Made by a program: the position numbers and the translations under genes. A stretch of DNA of 19,123 nt, taken from the NCBI GenBank assembly GCA_902477615.1, contig CABSHY010000007.1, positions 1 to 19,123 of the forward strand, in the 5' to 3' direction. The stretch comes from an uncultured Sutterella sp. (GTDB lineage: Bacteria; Pseudomonadota; Gammaproteobacteria; Burkholderiales; Burkholderiaceae_F). Positions 7,310 through 15,328 of this stretch are shown piece by piece (the first letter of the stretch is position 1; each line of letters begins with the position of its first letter). The notes under the pieces were generated by a model that searched no databases, was not told where the DNA came from, and was given only the letters and a program-made list of their open reading frames with translations.

Positions 7310-8128
7310 ATGCAAAAACGAATTGCCATGCTCGGTGGCGGTAATATGGCAACGGCCTTGGTAGCCGGGCTTGTCGGAAGCGGTGTTAATGCCAAGATGA
7401 TTGAGGTTTTGGATCGCAATGCCAATAAGTGTGAACACTTAAGCCAAACCTATGGTGTGCAGACGCATCAAACGGGGGGTGACTGGTTAGCCGCGGCTGA
7501 CGTCATTGTTCTGGCCGTTAAGCCACAAGGGTTATCTCAAACGATTGAATCTTTAAAGACTCATTTCAAAGAAGGCGCCTTATTTATTTCGATTGCAGCC
7601 GGTGTTCGTATTGCCGATATTGCCCGTTGGGTGGGCTCAAGTCGCGTTGTTCGTGCCATGCCCAATACGCCTGCATTGGTTGGGGCCGGTGTTGTCGGTT
7701 TGTACGTTCCTTCTGAGCTTCAAGCCGAAGATCGCACTGTGGCGCAAGATGTTTTAGCTGCCATGGGAGAAGTCATTACGGTTAATAGCGAAGAACAATT
7801 GGATGTTCTTTCGACCGTCTCGGGTTCGGGTCCGGCTTACGTGTTCCGCTTTATTGAAGCATTAGAAGCCTCCGCTGTTCGTCGTGGTTTTGATGAAGCG
7901 GGAGCCCGTCGCATGGCCATCATGACGGTGGTGGGAGCTGGGAAGCTCGCTAGTCTCAGTCATGAGGCGCCTTCGAAATTGCGTGAAAACGTGACGAGTA
8001 AAGGTGGCACGACGGCAGAAGCCTTGCGTGTCATGCAAGAGCATGACTTTATGGGTATGATGGACGAGGCGATTCAAGCCGCTTTTGATCGTAACCAAGT
8101 CTTGGCCGATGAGTTAGGCAAGGCGTAG
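7310..8128 (+). CDS. proC: Pyrroline-5-carboxylate reductase (ProC)
   Basis: ProC catalyses the NAD(P)H-dependent last step of proline synthesis in the cytosol. The 272-residue protein begins with a Rossmann motif MLGGGNMATA (7-16). It then has VLAVKPQ (67-73), ISIAAG (93-98), VRAMPNTPA (114-122), TVSGSGPAYV (169-178) and VTSKGGTTAEAL (228-239), the P5CR active-site signature. I start it at the ATG at 7310 because AAGGTG lies 7 nt upstream and MQKRIAMLGGGNM is the normal N terminus. A GTG at 7301, directly after the yggS stop, would add only MTK. It is cotranscribed with yggS. Confidence 0.95.
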   Translation: MQKRIAMLGGGNMATALVAGLVGSGVNAKMIEVLDRNANKCEHLSQTYGVQTHQTGGDWLAAADVIVLAVKPQGLSQTIESLKTHFKEGALFISIAAGVRIADIARWVGSSRVVRAMPNTPALVGAGVVGLYVPSELQAEDRTVAQDVLAAMGEVITVNSEEQLDVLSTVSGSGPAYVFRFIEALEASAVRRGFDEAGARRMAIMTVVGAGKLASLSHEAPSKLRENVTSKGGTTAEALRVMQEHDFMGMMDEAIQAAFDRNQVLADELGKA

Positions 8129-8161
8129 GTATTTCAAAAATATTTTCTAAGGAGTTTTCCA

Positions 8162-8332
8162 ATGAAGAAGTCTCTCATTGTGTTTGCCATGATCGGAAGC
8201 TTGATTGCGTTGACGGGTTGTAATACGGTGGCCGGTCTCGGACAAGATTTGAAAAAAGGCTCAGAGCATGTGAGTGAAGCCATCGGTAAGATGGGCGACA
8301 ACATGACACGAAAAGCCAACGAAAACAAATAG
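8162..8332 (+). CDS. Entericidin-like small lipoprotein
   Basis: This 56-codon gene encodes a signal peptide with an MKKS start, a hydrophobic core and the lipobox LTGC, so Cys20 would be lipidated and the mature peptide is 37 residues. The mature start CNTVAGLGQDLKKGSEHVSEA fits the entericidin A/B family, small envelope lipoproteins linked to stress and programmed lysis in enterobacteria. The function here is not established. AAGGAG lies 8 nt before the ATG. The gene follows proC by 33 nt with no terminator between, and a hairpin follows its stop. Its maturation would need Lgt, which carries a premature stop in this same window. Confidence 0.88.
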   Translation: MKKSLIVFAMIGSLIALTGCNTVAGLGQDLKKGSEHVSEAIGKMGDNMTRKANENK

Positions 8333-8347
8333 TCCCAAAACGAAAAA

Positions 8348-8372
8348 CGCCGCCAAAGAAAAAATGGCGGCG
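8348..8372. terminator. Bidirectional terminator between the entericidin gene and oxyR
   Basis: A perfect 8-bp stem pairs cgccgcca (8348-8355) with tggcggcg (8365-8372) around a 9-nt A-rich loop. On the minus strand the hairpin is followed by TTTTTCGTTTT, so it mainly looks like the terminator of the ridA-recG-oxyR transcript. On the plus strand the T tract is weak. Confidence 0.75.
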
Positions 8373-8395
8373 CTTCCATTTCTAAAGAGCGCGTT

Positions 8396-9355
8396 CTATT
8401 CATTAGGAGCGCTGATCGAACTCACGGGCGGTAAGTTAAGTGTCTTACAACCTTCTAAATTGAGTCTCGCTACACCCTTACGAATCATTTCAATGGCGGG
8501 AAGGCGGTTAAAGGTCTTGCGCCACGCAATGATCACACGGCGAGTCGGTGCCGGCTTTTCAAAGGGAATGGCACGCACCAAGTCATCATCTTTGGTTTCC
8601 TTTAGCGCAGAACTTGGCAAAACCGTAATCCCTAAGCCTTGTGCCACCATATGGTGAATCGTCAACAATGACGATCCTTCCACCGTTTTTTGAATGGAAG
8701 AGATGCGACCGCGCAGACTATTGGTTTCCGGGCACACATTTAAGATTTGGTCGCGCAAGCAGTGGCCCTTGCCTAAGAGGAGGAGATTTGCATCACGTAA
8801 ATCTTCTTTGTGAATGACCGATTCGTGCGCCCACGCATGATCTTTCGGAACGGCTACCACAAAATCTTCATCGTACAACGGTGCCAACATTAAGCCCGGT
8901 TCATTGATGGGCAACGCCATAATGGCGACATCAATCTGACCGTTGCGAAGTTGATCAAGCAGATTGCTCGTGTAATTTTCCGTCAAGATAAGAGGCATCT
9001 TGGGGGCAAGATGAAGCATTTGATGCACCAAGCCCGGTGTGAGGTAGGGGCTGATCGTAAAGATAACGCCTACACGCAAGGGCCCGATTAAGGGGTCTTG
9101 CCCTTGAATGGCCAACTCTTCAATGTGACGAACTTCGTCTAAAACCTTTTGAGCTTGCTCGACAATCGTTTCACCGACAGGTGTCAACGAGATTTCTTGG
9201 GAGCGACGCTCAAAAATATGAACGCCCAATTCGTCTTCGAGTTTTTTAACCGCCACCGACAAAGAGGGCTGAGAAATAAAACAAGACTCGGCAGCGCGGC
9301 CGAAATGACGCTCACGGGCGACGGCCACAATGTATTTAAGTTCGGTTAATGTCAC
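8396..9355 (-). CDS. oxyR: OxyR, peroxide-sensing LysR-type regulator
   Basis: A LysR-family activator that is oxidised by hydrogen peroxide through a disulfide and switches on catalase and peroxidase genes. The N-terminal helix-turn-helix spans about 1-60 (LTELKYIVAVARERHFGRAA, then SQPSLSVAVKKLE). The sensor region KGHCLRDQILNVC carries both redox cysteines. I chose the GTG start at 9353-9355 because GGAGG stands 9 nt upstream and this places the cysteines at 199 and 208, identical to E. coli OxyR. The longer frame back to 9406 would overlap recG. The product is 319 residues. It starts 4 nt after the recG stop, so it is translated from the recG transcript. The recG-oxyR pairing is common in beta- and gammaproteobacteria. 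Confidence 0.95.
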   Translation of the reverse strand: MTLTELKYIVAVARERHFGRAAESCFISQPSLSVAVKKLEDELGVHIFERRSQEISLTPVGETIVEQAQKVLDEVRHIEELAIQGQDPLIGPLRVGVIFTISPYLTPGLVHQMLHLAPKMPLILTENYTSNLLDQLRNGQIDVAIMALPINEPGLMLAPLYDEDFVVAVPKDHAWAHESVIHKEDLRDANLLLLGKGHCLRDQILNVCPETNSLRGRISSIQKTVEGSSLLTIHHMVAQGLGITVLPSSALKETKDDDLVRAIPFEKPAPTRRVIIAWRKTFNRLPAIEMIRKGVARLNLEGCKTLNLPPVSSISAPNE

Positions 9356-9359
9356 TGAA

Positions 9360-11417
9360 TTAGGCCTCCAAAAAACTTTCAGCTTGGGCAAACCAACGTT
9401 TGGCATGCTGCTGGGCTCGCTCGGGATCGGTATCTAACCATTGGCTGGCAAAGTCTCGAGCGGCCTCTACCAGATGAGAATCGGTTTCTAAGTTAGCAAA
9501 ACGAAGCATGGGAACCCCCGATTGACGAGCGCCCAAGAATTCGCCCGGACCTCGAATCTCAAGGTCTCGTCGGGCGATTTCAAAGCCGTCCGTGCTTTCA
9601 CGAATGACTTTGAGTCGCTCTCTTCCAGTTTCCGAGAGTTCGCCGTATAAAAGAATGCAAAAACTCTTTTCGCCACCTCGGCCCACACGACCTCGCAATT
9701 GGTGAAGCTGCGCTAAACCGAAGCGCTCGGCATGTTCAATCACCATCAATGTGGCGTTAGGCACGTCTACGCCCACTTCAATGACGGTTGTGGCGACCAA
9801 CACGTCTAAAGAACCTTCTTTAAAACGCTCCATAACGGATTGTTTTTCATCGTTGGCAAGCGCTCCGTGCACTAATCCCACGGAAAGGTTGGGAAGCTTT
9901 TGGCAAATCTCTTCATAGGTTTGAGTGGCTGCCGTTAAGTCGAGCTTTTCACTTTCTTCGATCAAGGGGCAAACCCAATAGACTTGGCGCCCTAATTGGA
10001 CTTGTTCACTGATTGACGCAATGACTTGATCCTTGCGTTGAAGATTGAGGAGCTTGGTCACGATGGGTTTGCGACCAATGGGCAGCTCATCGATAACGGA
10101 AACGTCCAAATCGGCCAAATAGCTCATCGCAAGTGTGCGAGGAATCGGTGTGGCCGAGAGCATCAAAAGATGAGGAAGGGCGTCCTCATGAGCTGTGCGA
10201 AGTGCTAAACGTTGCGCAACGCCAAAGCGGTTCTGTTCGTCAATGATGGCGAGTCCCAAATTCTTAAACTTCACCGTATCTTGAATTAGGGCGTGCGTAC
10301 CAATGATAAATTGCGCCTGGCCGGACAAAACTTTTTCCAAGTTAGCGTTGCGCTCTGACACCTTTTGCTTACCGGCAAGCCAGGCCAAAGAAACGCCCGC
10401 AGGTTCTAACCAAGAACGAATCTTTTCGTAGTGTTGCTCGGCCAAAATTTCTGTGGGTGCCATGAGTGCGACCTGAAAACCTGCGTCTATCGCAACGGTC
10501 GCCGCAAGGGCCGCGATAATGGTTTTACCGCTTCCCACATCACCTTGAACTAAACGATTGGTCGGAATGATGCGACCAAGGTCGTGACGAATTTCTTCCA
10601 ACACGCGCTTTTGGGCGTTCGTAAGTTCAAAAGGTAAGGAAGCCAACAATCGGTCTGTAATCGGCGTTGCAGCGGGAGCAATTTGTGGCGCTCGCATTTG
10701 GGCCTTTAAAAGGCGACTGCGACGCAAGGCAATTTGCTGAGCGACCAATTCATCAAACTTTAAACGCTCCCATGCCGGATCCGTGCGATCCATGAGACTG
10801 TCTTCATTGGCGCCGACCGGCGGGTGATGAAGAAAACGCAAGGCATCGCGAAGGGCTGGTAAGTGCAATCGTTCGGTGACGTCTTTAGGAATAAGATCCG
10901 TGACTTCAACGTCAAGTAAGGCGCGCGCAATGCGCTTTCTCAGCCATGGTTGCGTAATGCCTTCACCGGCAGGATAAATCGGAGTCAAGGTTGTCGGTAA
11001 GGCTTGAGAGTCGACGGCCACCTTGATTTTAGGGTGAACCATTTCGGTGCCGAGATAGCCTTCACGGACAACGCCGTAGAGGCGTACACGCTTACCGATC
11101 TCTAGTTGCTTGACTTGAGATGGGTAAAAGTGCAACAAACGAACGGTTAAGGTGGCCGTATCGTCTTTGATCATGGCTTGGATTTGCTCGCCTGAAGCCC
11201 GACGAACTCTGTCGCAACGAATCACTTCGCCTTCGCACTGAGCGTTTTCGCCAACAATTAAGTTTCGGATAGGGGTGATTTTCGTTTCGTCTTCATAACG
11301 AAGCGGTAAATGAAAAACGTAATCCCAATCGCGCGTCAAACCCAATTTGGTCAAACGATCCGATAAGGGGGCTAATTTCTCCCCCTTTTTTCGTAAAGCG
11401 AAGTGACTCACTGCCAT
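9360..11417 (-). CDS. recG: ATP-dependent DNA helicase RecG
   Basis: RecG remodels stalled replication forks and branch-migrates recombination intermediates. The 685-residue protein has the N-terminal wedge/OB region (about 50-150). The helicase core follows with Walker A GDVGSGKT (292-299), PTEILAEQH (321-329), motif II DEQNRFG (393-399), motif III SATPIPRT (421-428) and motif VI QLRGRVGRG (573-581). A TRG-like segment, GFEIARRDLEIRGPGEFLG, lies at 611-629. Motif II is normally DEQH; here the last residue is Asn, encoded by AAC. The length is typical. It starts 18 nt after the ridA stop without a strong ribosome site, suggesting coupling to ridA translation. It is followed by oxyR after 4 nt. 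Confidence 0.96.
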   Translation of the reverse strand: MAVSHFALRKKGEKLAPLSDRLTKLGLTRDWDYVFHLPLRYEDETKITPIRNLIVGENAQCEGEVIRCDRVRRASGEQIQAMIKDDTATLTVRLLHFYPSQVKQLEIGKRVRLYGVVREGYLGTEMVHPKIKVAVDSQALPTTLTPIYPAGEGITQPWLRKRIARALLDVEVTDLIPKDVTERLHLPALRDALRFLHHPPVGANEDSLMDRTDPAWERLKFDELVAQQIALRRSRLLKAQMRAPQIAPAATPITDRLLASLPFELTNAQKRVLEEIRHDLGRIIPTNRLVQGDVGSGKTIIAALAATVAIDAGFQVALMAPTEILAEQHYEKIRSWLEPAGVSLAWLAGKQKVSERNANLEKVLSGQAQFIIGTHALIQDTVKFKNLGLAIIDEQNRFGVAQRLALRTAHEDALPHLLMLSATPIPRTLAMSYLADLDVSVIDELPIGRKPIVTKLLNLQRKDQVIASISEQVQLGRQVYWVCPLIEESEKLDLTAATQTYEEICQKLPNLSVGLVHGALANDEKQSVMERFKEGSLDVLVATTVIEVGVDVPNATLMVIEHAERFGLAQLHQLRGRVGRGGEKSFCILLYGELSETGRERLKVIRESTDGFEIARRDLEIRGPGEFLGARQSGVPMLRFANLETDSHLVEAARDFASQWLDTDPERAQQHAKRWFAQAESFLEA

Positions 11418-11435
11418 GGTTATTAACCAAAGAAA

Positions 11436-11813
11436 TTAGAGGCTGACGATGGCTTCCACTTCAACGGCACCGCCCTTGGGCAATGCGGCAACCGCAAAGC
11501 AGGAACGGGCAGGGTAGGGAGCACTGCAGTACTCTTCCATAACCTTATTGACGATGGGGAAGTCAGCCATGTTCGTCAAGAAAATCGTCACTTTCATGAT
11601 GTTGCCCATGTTACCGCCGGCAGCTTCAATGATGGCCTTCAAGTTAGCAAAAGCTTGACGAGCTTGTGCTTCAAAGTCGGCCGGAATCTCACCCGTGGCC
11701 GGGTCGATGCCCAATTGGCCGGACGTGAAGAGATTGGCGACGCCCTTGGTGGCTTGGCTGTAAGGGCCAATGGCGGCAGGAGCTGCAGAAGTATGAATGA
11801 TGTCATGAGCCAT
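11436..11813 (-). CDS. ridA: RidA, enamine/imine deaminase
   Basis: RidA (YjgF/YER057c/UK114 family) hydrolyses reactive 2-aminoacrylate and other enamines released by PLP enzymes, protecting the cell from their damage; it works as a trimer in the cytosol. The 125-residue product has AIGPYSQATK (14-23), LFTSGQLGIDP (28-38), VTIFLTNMADF (75-85) and PARSCFAVAALPKGGAVEVEA (101-121). These include the substrate-binding Arg103 and Glu120. AAGGAGA precedes the ATG. It heads the ridA-recG-oxyR unit. A 9-bp inverted repeat lies about 40-60 bp upstream. Its link with yggS elsewhere in the window is thematic (B6 chemistry) rather than genetic. Confidence 0.95.
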   Translation of the reverse strand: MAHDIIHTSAAPAAIGPYSQATKGVANLFTSGQLGIDPATGEIPADFEAQARQAFANLKAIIEAAGGNMGNIMKVTIFLTNMADFPIVNKVMEEYCSAPYPARSCFAVAALPKGGAVEVEAIVSL

Positions 11814-11853
11814 GACGGTTCTCCTTATTTATATATAGGTGAAAACGTATTCA

Positions 11854-11876
11854 TAATAGATTGAGAAAATCTATTA
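11854..11876. promoter_or_regulatory. 9-bp inverted repeat upstream of ridA, possible operator
   Basis: Positions 11854-11862 (taatagatt) and 11868-11876 (aatctatta) are perfect inverted copies separated by 5 nt, in an AT-rich region 41-63 bp before the ridA start. The shape fits a dimeric regulator site near the ridA promoter. There is no T tract and no gene to terminate. The binding protein is unknown. Confidence 0.4.
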
Positions 11877-12226
11877 AATTTCATCTTCCAATAATAATTA
11901 ACTATCACGATTTTGTTAAGAAGAAGTTTGTTTCCATGTTTTTCGTCAATAAAGTGCGAGTAAACTTGCTACAAAAATAGGCAGAGTGCACTCTTGGGTC
12001 TGCTTTGGTGTAAACTTCGGGTAATTCCTAATGTGTGTTATGCCTTAAGACCTCTAAACTCTCGGGACTGCTTAGAGTTTGGGTTTTATCGCCTGACACG
12101 ATTGGAGAAATTAAGATATGTTTTGACTCTAATGAAGAAACGGTTTCGGTAGTTTGTGTAAACAACCGGAGCTTTGTTGTATCCTTAGAGTTGAACTTGT
12201 TTTTGAAAACGTTAGATTCACAAGAG

Positions 12227-12266
12227 ATTCAGCTTAATTTGACAACTTAAGCTGGATGAATTTAAC
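12227..12266 (+). promoter_or_regulatory. Candidate frdA promoter with its -35 inside an inverted repeat
   Basis: TTGACA at 12239-12244 is a perfect -35 hexamer, and TTTAAC at 12261-12266 follows after 16 bp as a 4-of-6 -10. The -35 sits in the centre of an 11-bp inverted repeat (12227-12237 with 12247-12257, one G-T wobble, 9-nt loop). A protein bound there would compete with RNA polymerase. If used, the leader to the frdA ATG would be roughly 230 nt. Confidence 0.35.
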
Positions 12267-12346
12267 GGAGTTTTTGTCCGTACTTGATCGCAAGAATGAT
12301 TGCCTTAAAACGAGCCGGGGTTCAGTACTTGAAGTCTGACTTGCAA

Positions 12347-12364
12347 AAGAGAGAGCTCTCTCTT
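12347..12364. repeat. 18-bp perfect palindrome in the frdA leader
   Basis: The sequence aagagagagctctctctt is its own reverse complement. Flanking ggggtt (12317-12322) and ttcccc-type (12369-12374) segments could extend it into a larger leader structure. Its role is unknown; it could be an operator or an RNA hairpin with a 4-nt loop. Confidence 0.6.
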
Positions 12365-12501
12365 GGGTTTCCCCGAGGCTGATTGTTCGATAAAAAGCGT
12401 CAATACGAACGCGGGGAACCTTTATAAAGAAGACCCCTGCCGGTTTTGTGGTGAAAACCGCCAAGCCGGTGGCCCTCTTGGATCAAGGAGACCAAGTAAT
12501 T

Positions 12502-14487
12502 ATGAAAATCATCTACACCGACGTACTGGTGATTGGTGGCGGTTTGGCCGGTTTGCGTATGGCAGTTGCTGCCAAGCGTCGTGGTCATGACTCCATCGTC
12601 TTGTCGCTGGTTCCGCCGAAGCGCTCTCACTCTAAGGCCGCTCAAGGTGGTATGCAAGCATCTTTGGGTAACGTGATTAAAGGTTTGGGCGACAACGAAG
12701 ACGTCCACTTTGCTGACACGGTTAAAGGCTCTGACTGGGGTGCCGACCAAGACGTGGTTCGCATGTTCGTGAACACCTCCCCGAAGGCAGTGCGTGAATT
12801 GGCTGCTTGGGGTGTGCCCTGGAGCCGTATTACCCCGGGTGATCGTCAAGTCATTATTAACGGCGAACGCGTTACGATTACGGAACGCAAGGAAGCCGCT
12901 GGCTTGATCGGTCAACGTGACTTCGGTGGTACGAAGAAGTGGCGTACGTGCTTCGTGTCTGACGGCACGGGCCATGCTATGTTGAACGCTGTTTCTGACC
13001 GTATTATTGCTGAACGTGTTCCGGTTGTTGAACGTGTCGAAGCTATCGCTTTGATTCACGACGGCAAGCGTTGCTACGGTTCTGTCGTTCGTGACTTGAT
13101 CACGGGCGAATTGATGGCTTACGTTGCTAAGGCTACGGCTATCGCTACGGGCGGTGCTGGTAAGCTCTTCCGCGTGACGACGAACGCTCAAATCTGTGAA
13201 GGTACGGGTCACTCTTTGGCTTTGGAAACGGGTGTTGCCACGTTGGGTAACATGGAAGCTGTTCAGTTCCACCCGACGGGTATTTTCCCCGCTGGTATTC
13301 TCGTGACGGAAGGCTGCCGTGGTGACGGTGGTTTGTTGCGTGATACCGATGGCCACCGCTTCATGCCGGACGTTGAACCGGAAAAGAAGGAATTGGCCTC
13401 TCGTGACGTCGTGTCTCGCCGTATGGAAGAACGTATTGCCCAAGGTAAGGGTGTGAAGAGCCGCTTCGGTGAACACATCTGGTTGGACATCACGTTGTTG
13501 GGCGAACATCACATCAAGCACAACTTGCGTGAAGTTTATGAAATCTGCCACTACTTCTTGGGTGTTGACCCTGTGAAGGAATGGATCCCTGTGCGCCCGG
13601 CACAACACTACACGATGGGTGGTGTTCGTACGGACTACACGGGCGAAAGCCGTCAATTGAAGGGCCTCTTCGCCGCTGGTGAAGCTGCCTGTTGGGACAT
13701 GCACGGTTTCAACCGCTTGGGTGGTAACTCCGTTGCTGAAACGGTTGTCGCAGGTATGTTGGTTGGCGAATACATCGCTGACTTCTGCGAAAAGGCCGAA
13801 AACGTCATCGACATCCCGACCTCTGTCGTTTACGACTTCATCAAGCGCGAACAAGCCAAGCTCGATGCATTCTGCAACGGCAAGGGCACGGAAGACGCTA
13901 CGGTGTTGCGTACGCGCATGCAAGACATCATGACCTCCAAGATCGGTATTTTCCGTCGCGGTGCTGATATGGAAAGCGCTGTGAGCGAATTGGAAGACCT
14001 CTTGAAGCGTTCCTACAATGTTTCTTGTAAGAGCCAATTGGGTGCTAACGCCGAATTGACCTACGCTTACCGCACGCAAAAGATGTTGCGCTTGGCCTTG
14101 GCCATCGCCGTCGGTGCTGCTACCCGTACGGAATCCCGCGGTGCTCACTTCCGTGAAGACTACCCGGTCCGTGACGACAGCAAGTGGTTGAAGCGTACGT
14201 TGGCTTCTTGGACGAACGAAAGCGATACGTTGCCGACGCTCACCTACGAAGACCTCGACGTTAACAAGATGGAATTGCCCCCGGGCTGGCGTGGTTACGG
14301 TGCTAAGAACTACATCGACCACCCCGATACCGCTCGCCGTCAAGCCGAAGTGGACGAAATTCGTGCCAAGATGGAAGCCGAAGGCGCCGACCGTTTTGCT
14401 ATCCAAAACGCATTGTTGCCGTACGCCCACCTCTTGCCGAAGCGTTTGCAAGGTAAGAACGAACGTATCGATGAACCCTTAGCCTAA
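12502..14487 (+). CDS. frdA: Fumarate reductase flavoprotein subunit (FrdA, Wolinella/Campylobacter type)
   Basis: The catalytic subunit reduces fumarate to succinate at FAD. The 661-residue protein opens with the Rossmann motif DVLVIGGGLAGLR (7-19). RSHSKAAQGGMQ follows, whose His43 is the covalent FAD attachment site, at the same number as in Wolinella FrdA. Later come FGGTKKWRTC, QFHPTGIFP, the active-site TEGCRGDGG, SRDVVSRRM, QHYTMGGVRTD and the FAD-binding GEAACWDMHGFNRLGGNS. The protein follows the Wolinella sequence I recall through to a NERI ending. I start at 12502 because AAGGAG lies 11 nt upstream and MKIIYTDVLVIGGG matches the family; a GTG at 12448 is too early. No signal peptide is present, unlike periplasmic MfrA. 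Codon use is highly biased. frdB follows 14 nt later with its AAGGAG overlapping the frdA stop. Confidence 0.95.
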   Translation: MKIIYTDVLVIGGGLAGLRMAVAAKRRGHDSIVLSLVPPKRSHSKAAQGGMQASLGNVIKGLGDNEDVHFADTVKGSDWGADQDVVRMFVNTSPKAVRELAAWGVPWSRITPGDRQVIINGERVTITERKEAAGLIGQRDFGGTKKWRTCFVSDGTGHAMLNAVSDRIIAERVPVVERVEAIALIHDGKRCYGSVVRDLITGELMAYVAKATAIATGGAGKLFRVTTNAQICEGTGHSLALETGVATLGNMEAVQFHPTGIFPAGILVTEGCRGDGGLLRDTDGHRFMPDVEPEKKELASRDVVSRRMEERIAQGKGVKSRFGEHIWLDITLLGEHHIKHNLREVYEICHYFLGVDPVKEWIPVRPAQHYTMGGVRTDYTGESRQLKGLFAAGEAACWDMHGFNRLGGNSVAETVVAGMLVGEYIADFCEKAENVIDIPTSVVYDFIKREQAKLDAFCNGKGTEDATVLRTRMQDIMTSKIGIFRRGADMESAVSELEDLLKRSYNVSCKSQLGANAELTYAYRTQKMLRLALAIAVGAATRTESRGAHFREDYPVRDDSKWLKRTLASWTNESDTLPTLTYEDLDVNKMELPPGWRGYGAKNYIDHPDTARRQAEVDEIRAKMEAEGADRFAIQNALLPYAHLLPKRLQGKNERIDEPLA

Positions 14488-14501
14488 GGAGCTGACGAAA
14501 A

Positions 14502-15308
14502 ATGAGTGAAAACAAACCCCAAAAGCAACATCGTCTGCTCAAGATCAGCATTTTGCGCTACAACCCGGCTGACCCGGCTAGCGTGCCGCATATGCAGACG
14601 TTTGAATTGGAAGAATCCGATTCCATGACGTTGTTTATTGCTTTGAATGAACTTCGCGACAAGCAAGATCCTTCTTTGCAATTTGACTTCGTTTGCCGCG
14701 CTGGTATCTGCGGTTCCTGCGCCATGATGATCAATGGTAAGCCGGGCTTGGCTTGCCGTACGTTGACCCGCGACTTGCCGACGGAATTCACGTTGGCTCC
14801 GTTGCCGGCCTTCGAATTGATCGGCGACTTGTCCGTTAACACGGGTAAGTGGATGCGCAATATGAGCGAACGCATGGAAACTTGGGTTCACTTGAAAGAA
14901 CAAGAAGTGGATATCCGCCACAAAGAAGAACCGATGGACCCGCAATTGGCCGAAGATATTTATCTTCTCGACCGTTGTGTGGAATGCGGTTGCTGTATCG
15001 CTGGTTGCGGTACGGTCCGTATGCGTCCTGACTTTGTTGGCGGTGTGGCCATCAACAAGATCGCCCGCTTCCGCTTAGACCCGCGCGACCAACGTAACGA
15101 CGCTGACTTCTATGAAGTCGTGGGCGACGACTCTGGTGTGTTCGGTTGCATGTCCTTGTTGGCTTGCCATGACTTCTGTCCGAAGCAATTGCCTTTGAAG
15201 ACGCAAATCGCCTTTATCCGTCGTAAGATGGCTGAACAAGGTATTCGCGGCTACGATAAGGTTTTGCCGACGCCGAAGAAGGCTATCCCGATTAAGGTCG
15301 TGAAGTAA
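14502..15308 (+). CDS. frdB: Fumarate reductase iron-sulfur subunit (FrdB)
   Basis: FrdB passes electrons from the quinol side to the FrdA flavin through three clusters. The 268-residue protein has the plant-ferredoxin 2Fe-2S ligands in CRAGICGSC (C65, C70, C73) and C85. The 4Fe-4S ligands are CVECGCC (C159, C162, C165) and C226. The 3Fe-4S ligands are C169, C216 and C222 (FGCMSLLACHDFCPK). All cluster ligands are present. Compared with the roughly 240-residue Wolinella protein, it has about 20 extra C-terminal residues rich in Lys and Pro. frdA is directly upstream. No cytochrome b anchor gene (frdC), which precedes frdA in Wolinella, lies on either side. The transcript is followed by a GNRA-capped hairpin and then a terminator-like structure. 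Confidence 0.95.
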   Translation: MSENKPQKQHRLLKISILRYNPADPASVPHMQTFELEESDSMTLFIALNELRDKQDPSLQFDFVCRAGICGSCAMMINGKPGLACRTLTRDLPTEFTLAPLPAFELIGDLSVNTGKWMRNMSERMETWVHLKEQEVDIRHKEEPMDPQLAEDIYLLDRCVECGCCIAGCGTVRMRPDFVGGVAINKIARFRLDPRDQRNDADFYEVVGDDSGVFGCMSLLACHDFCPKQLPLKTQIAFIRRKMAEQGIRGYDKVLPTPKKAIPIKVVK

Positions 15309-15328
15309 TTCTCGAAGTTGGAGTCAAT

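Larger units (their letters stand above)
11814..12501. other. 688-bp non-coding region between divergent ridA and frdA
   Basis: I find no convincing gene here. A GTG-started 71-codon frame at 12035-12250 has no ribosome site and no recognisable motif. The region holds the ridA-side inverted repeat (11854-11876) and a 12-bp palindrome at 11983-11994. Further in are a hairpin over a TTGACA (12227-12257), an 18-bp palindrome at 12347-12364 and a 7-bp hairpin at 12441-12460, just before the frdA ribosome site. The size and repeat content suggest a long regulated promoter and 5' leader for the frd operon. No clear full FNR site (TTGAT-N4-ATCAA) was seen; TTGAT at 12284 is at best a half site. Confidence 0.6.

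Noticed and set aside
12035..12250. 71-codon GTG-started frame upstream of frdA as a possible frdC remnant or small gene
   Set aside because: There is no Shine-Dalgarno site, no membrane helices and no haem-ligand His pattern. It does not look like a cytochrome b anchor and ends inside the promoter-like hairpin.
12400..14451. 683-codon open frame antisense to frdA
   Set aside because: It mirrors frdA almost exactly. It arises because the biased sense codons rarely use TTA, CTA or TCA, which would give stops on the other strand. The translation is low-complexity in Arg/Thr/Val/His, with no domain or ribosome site.
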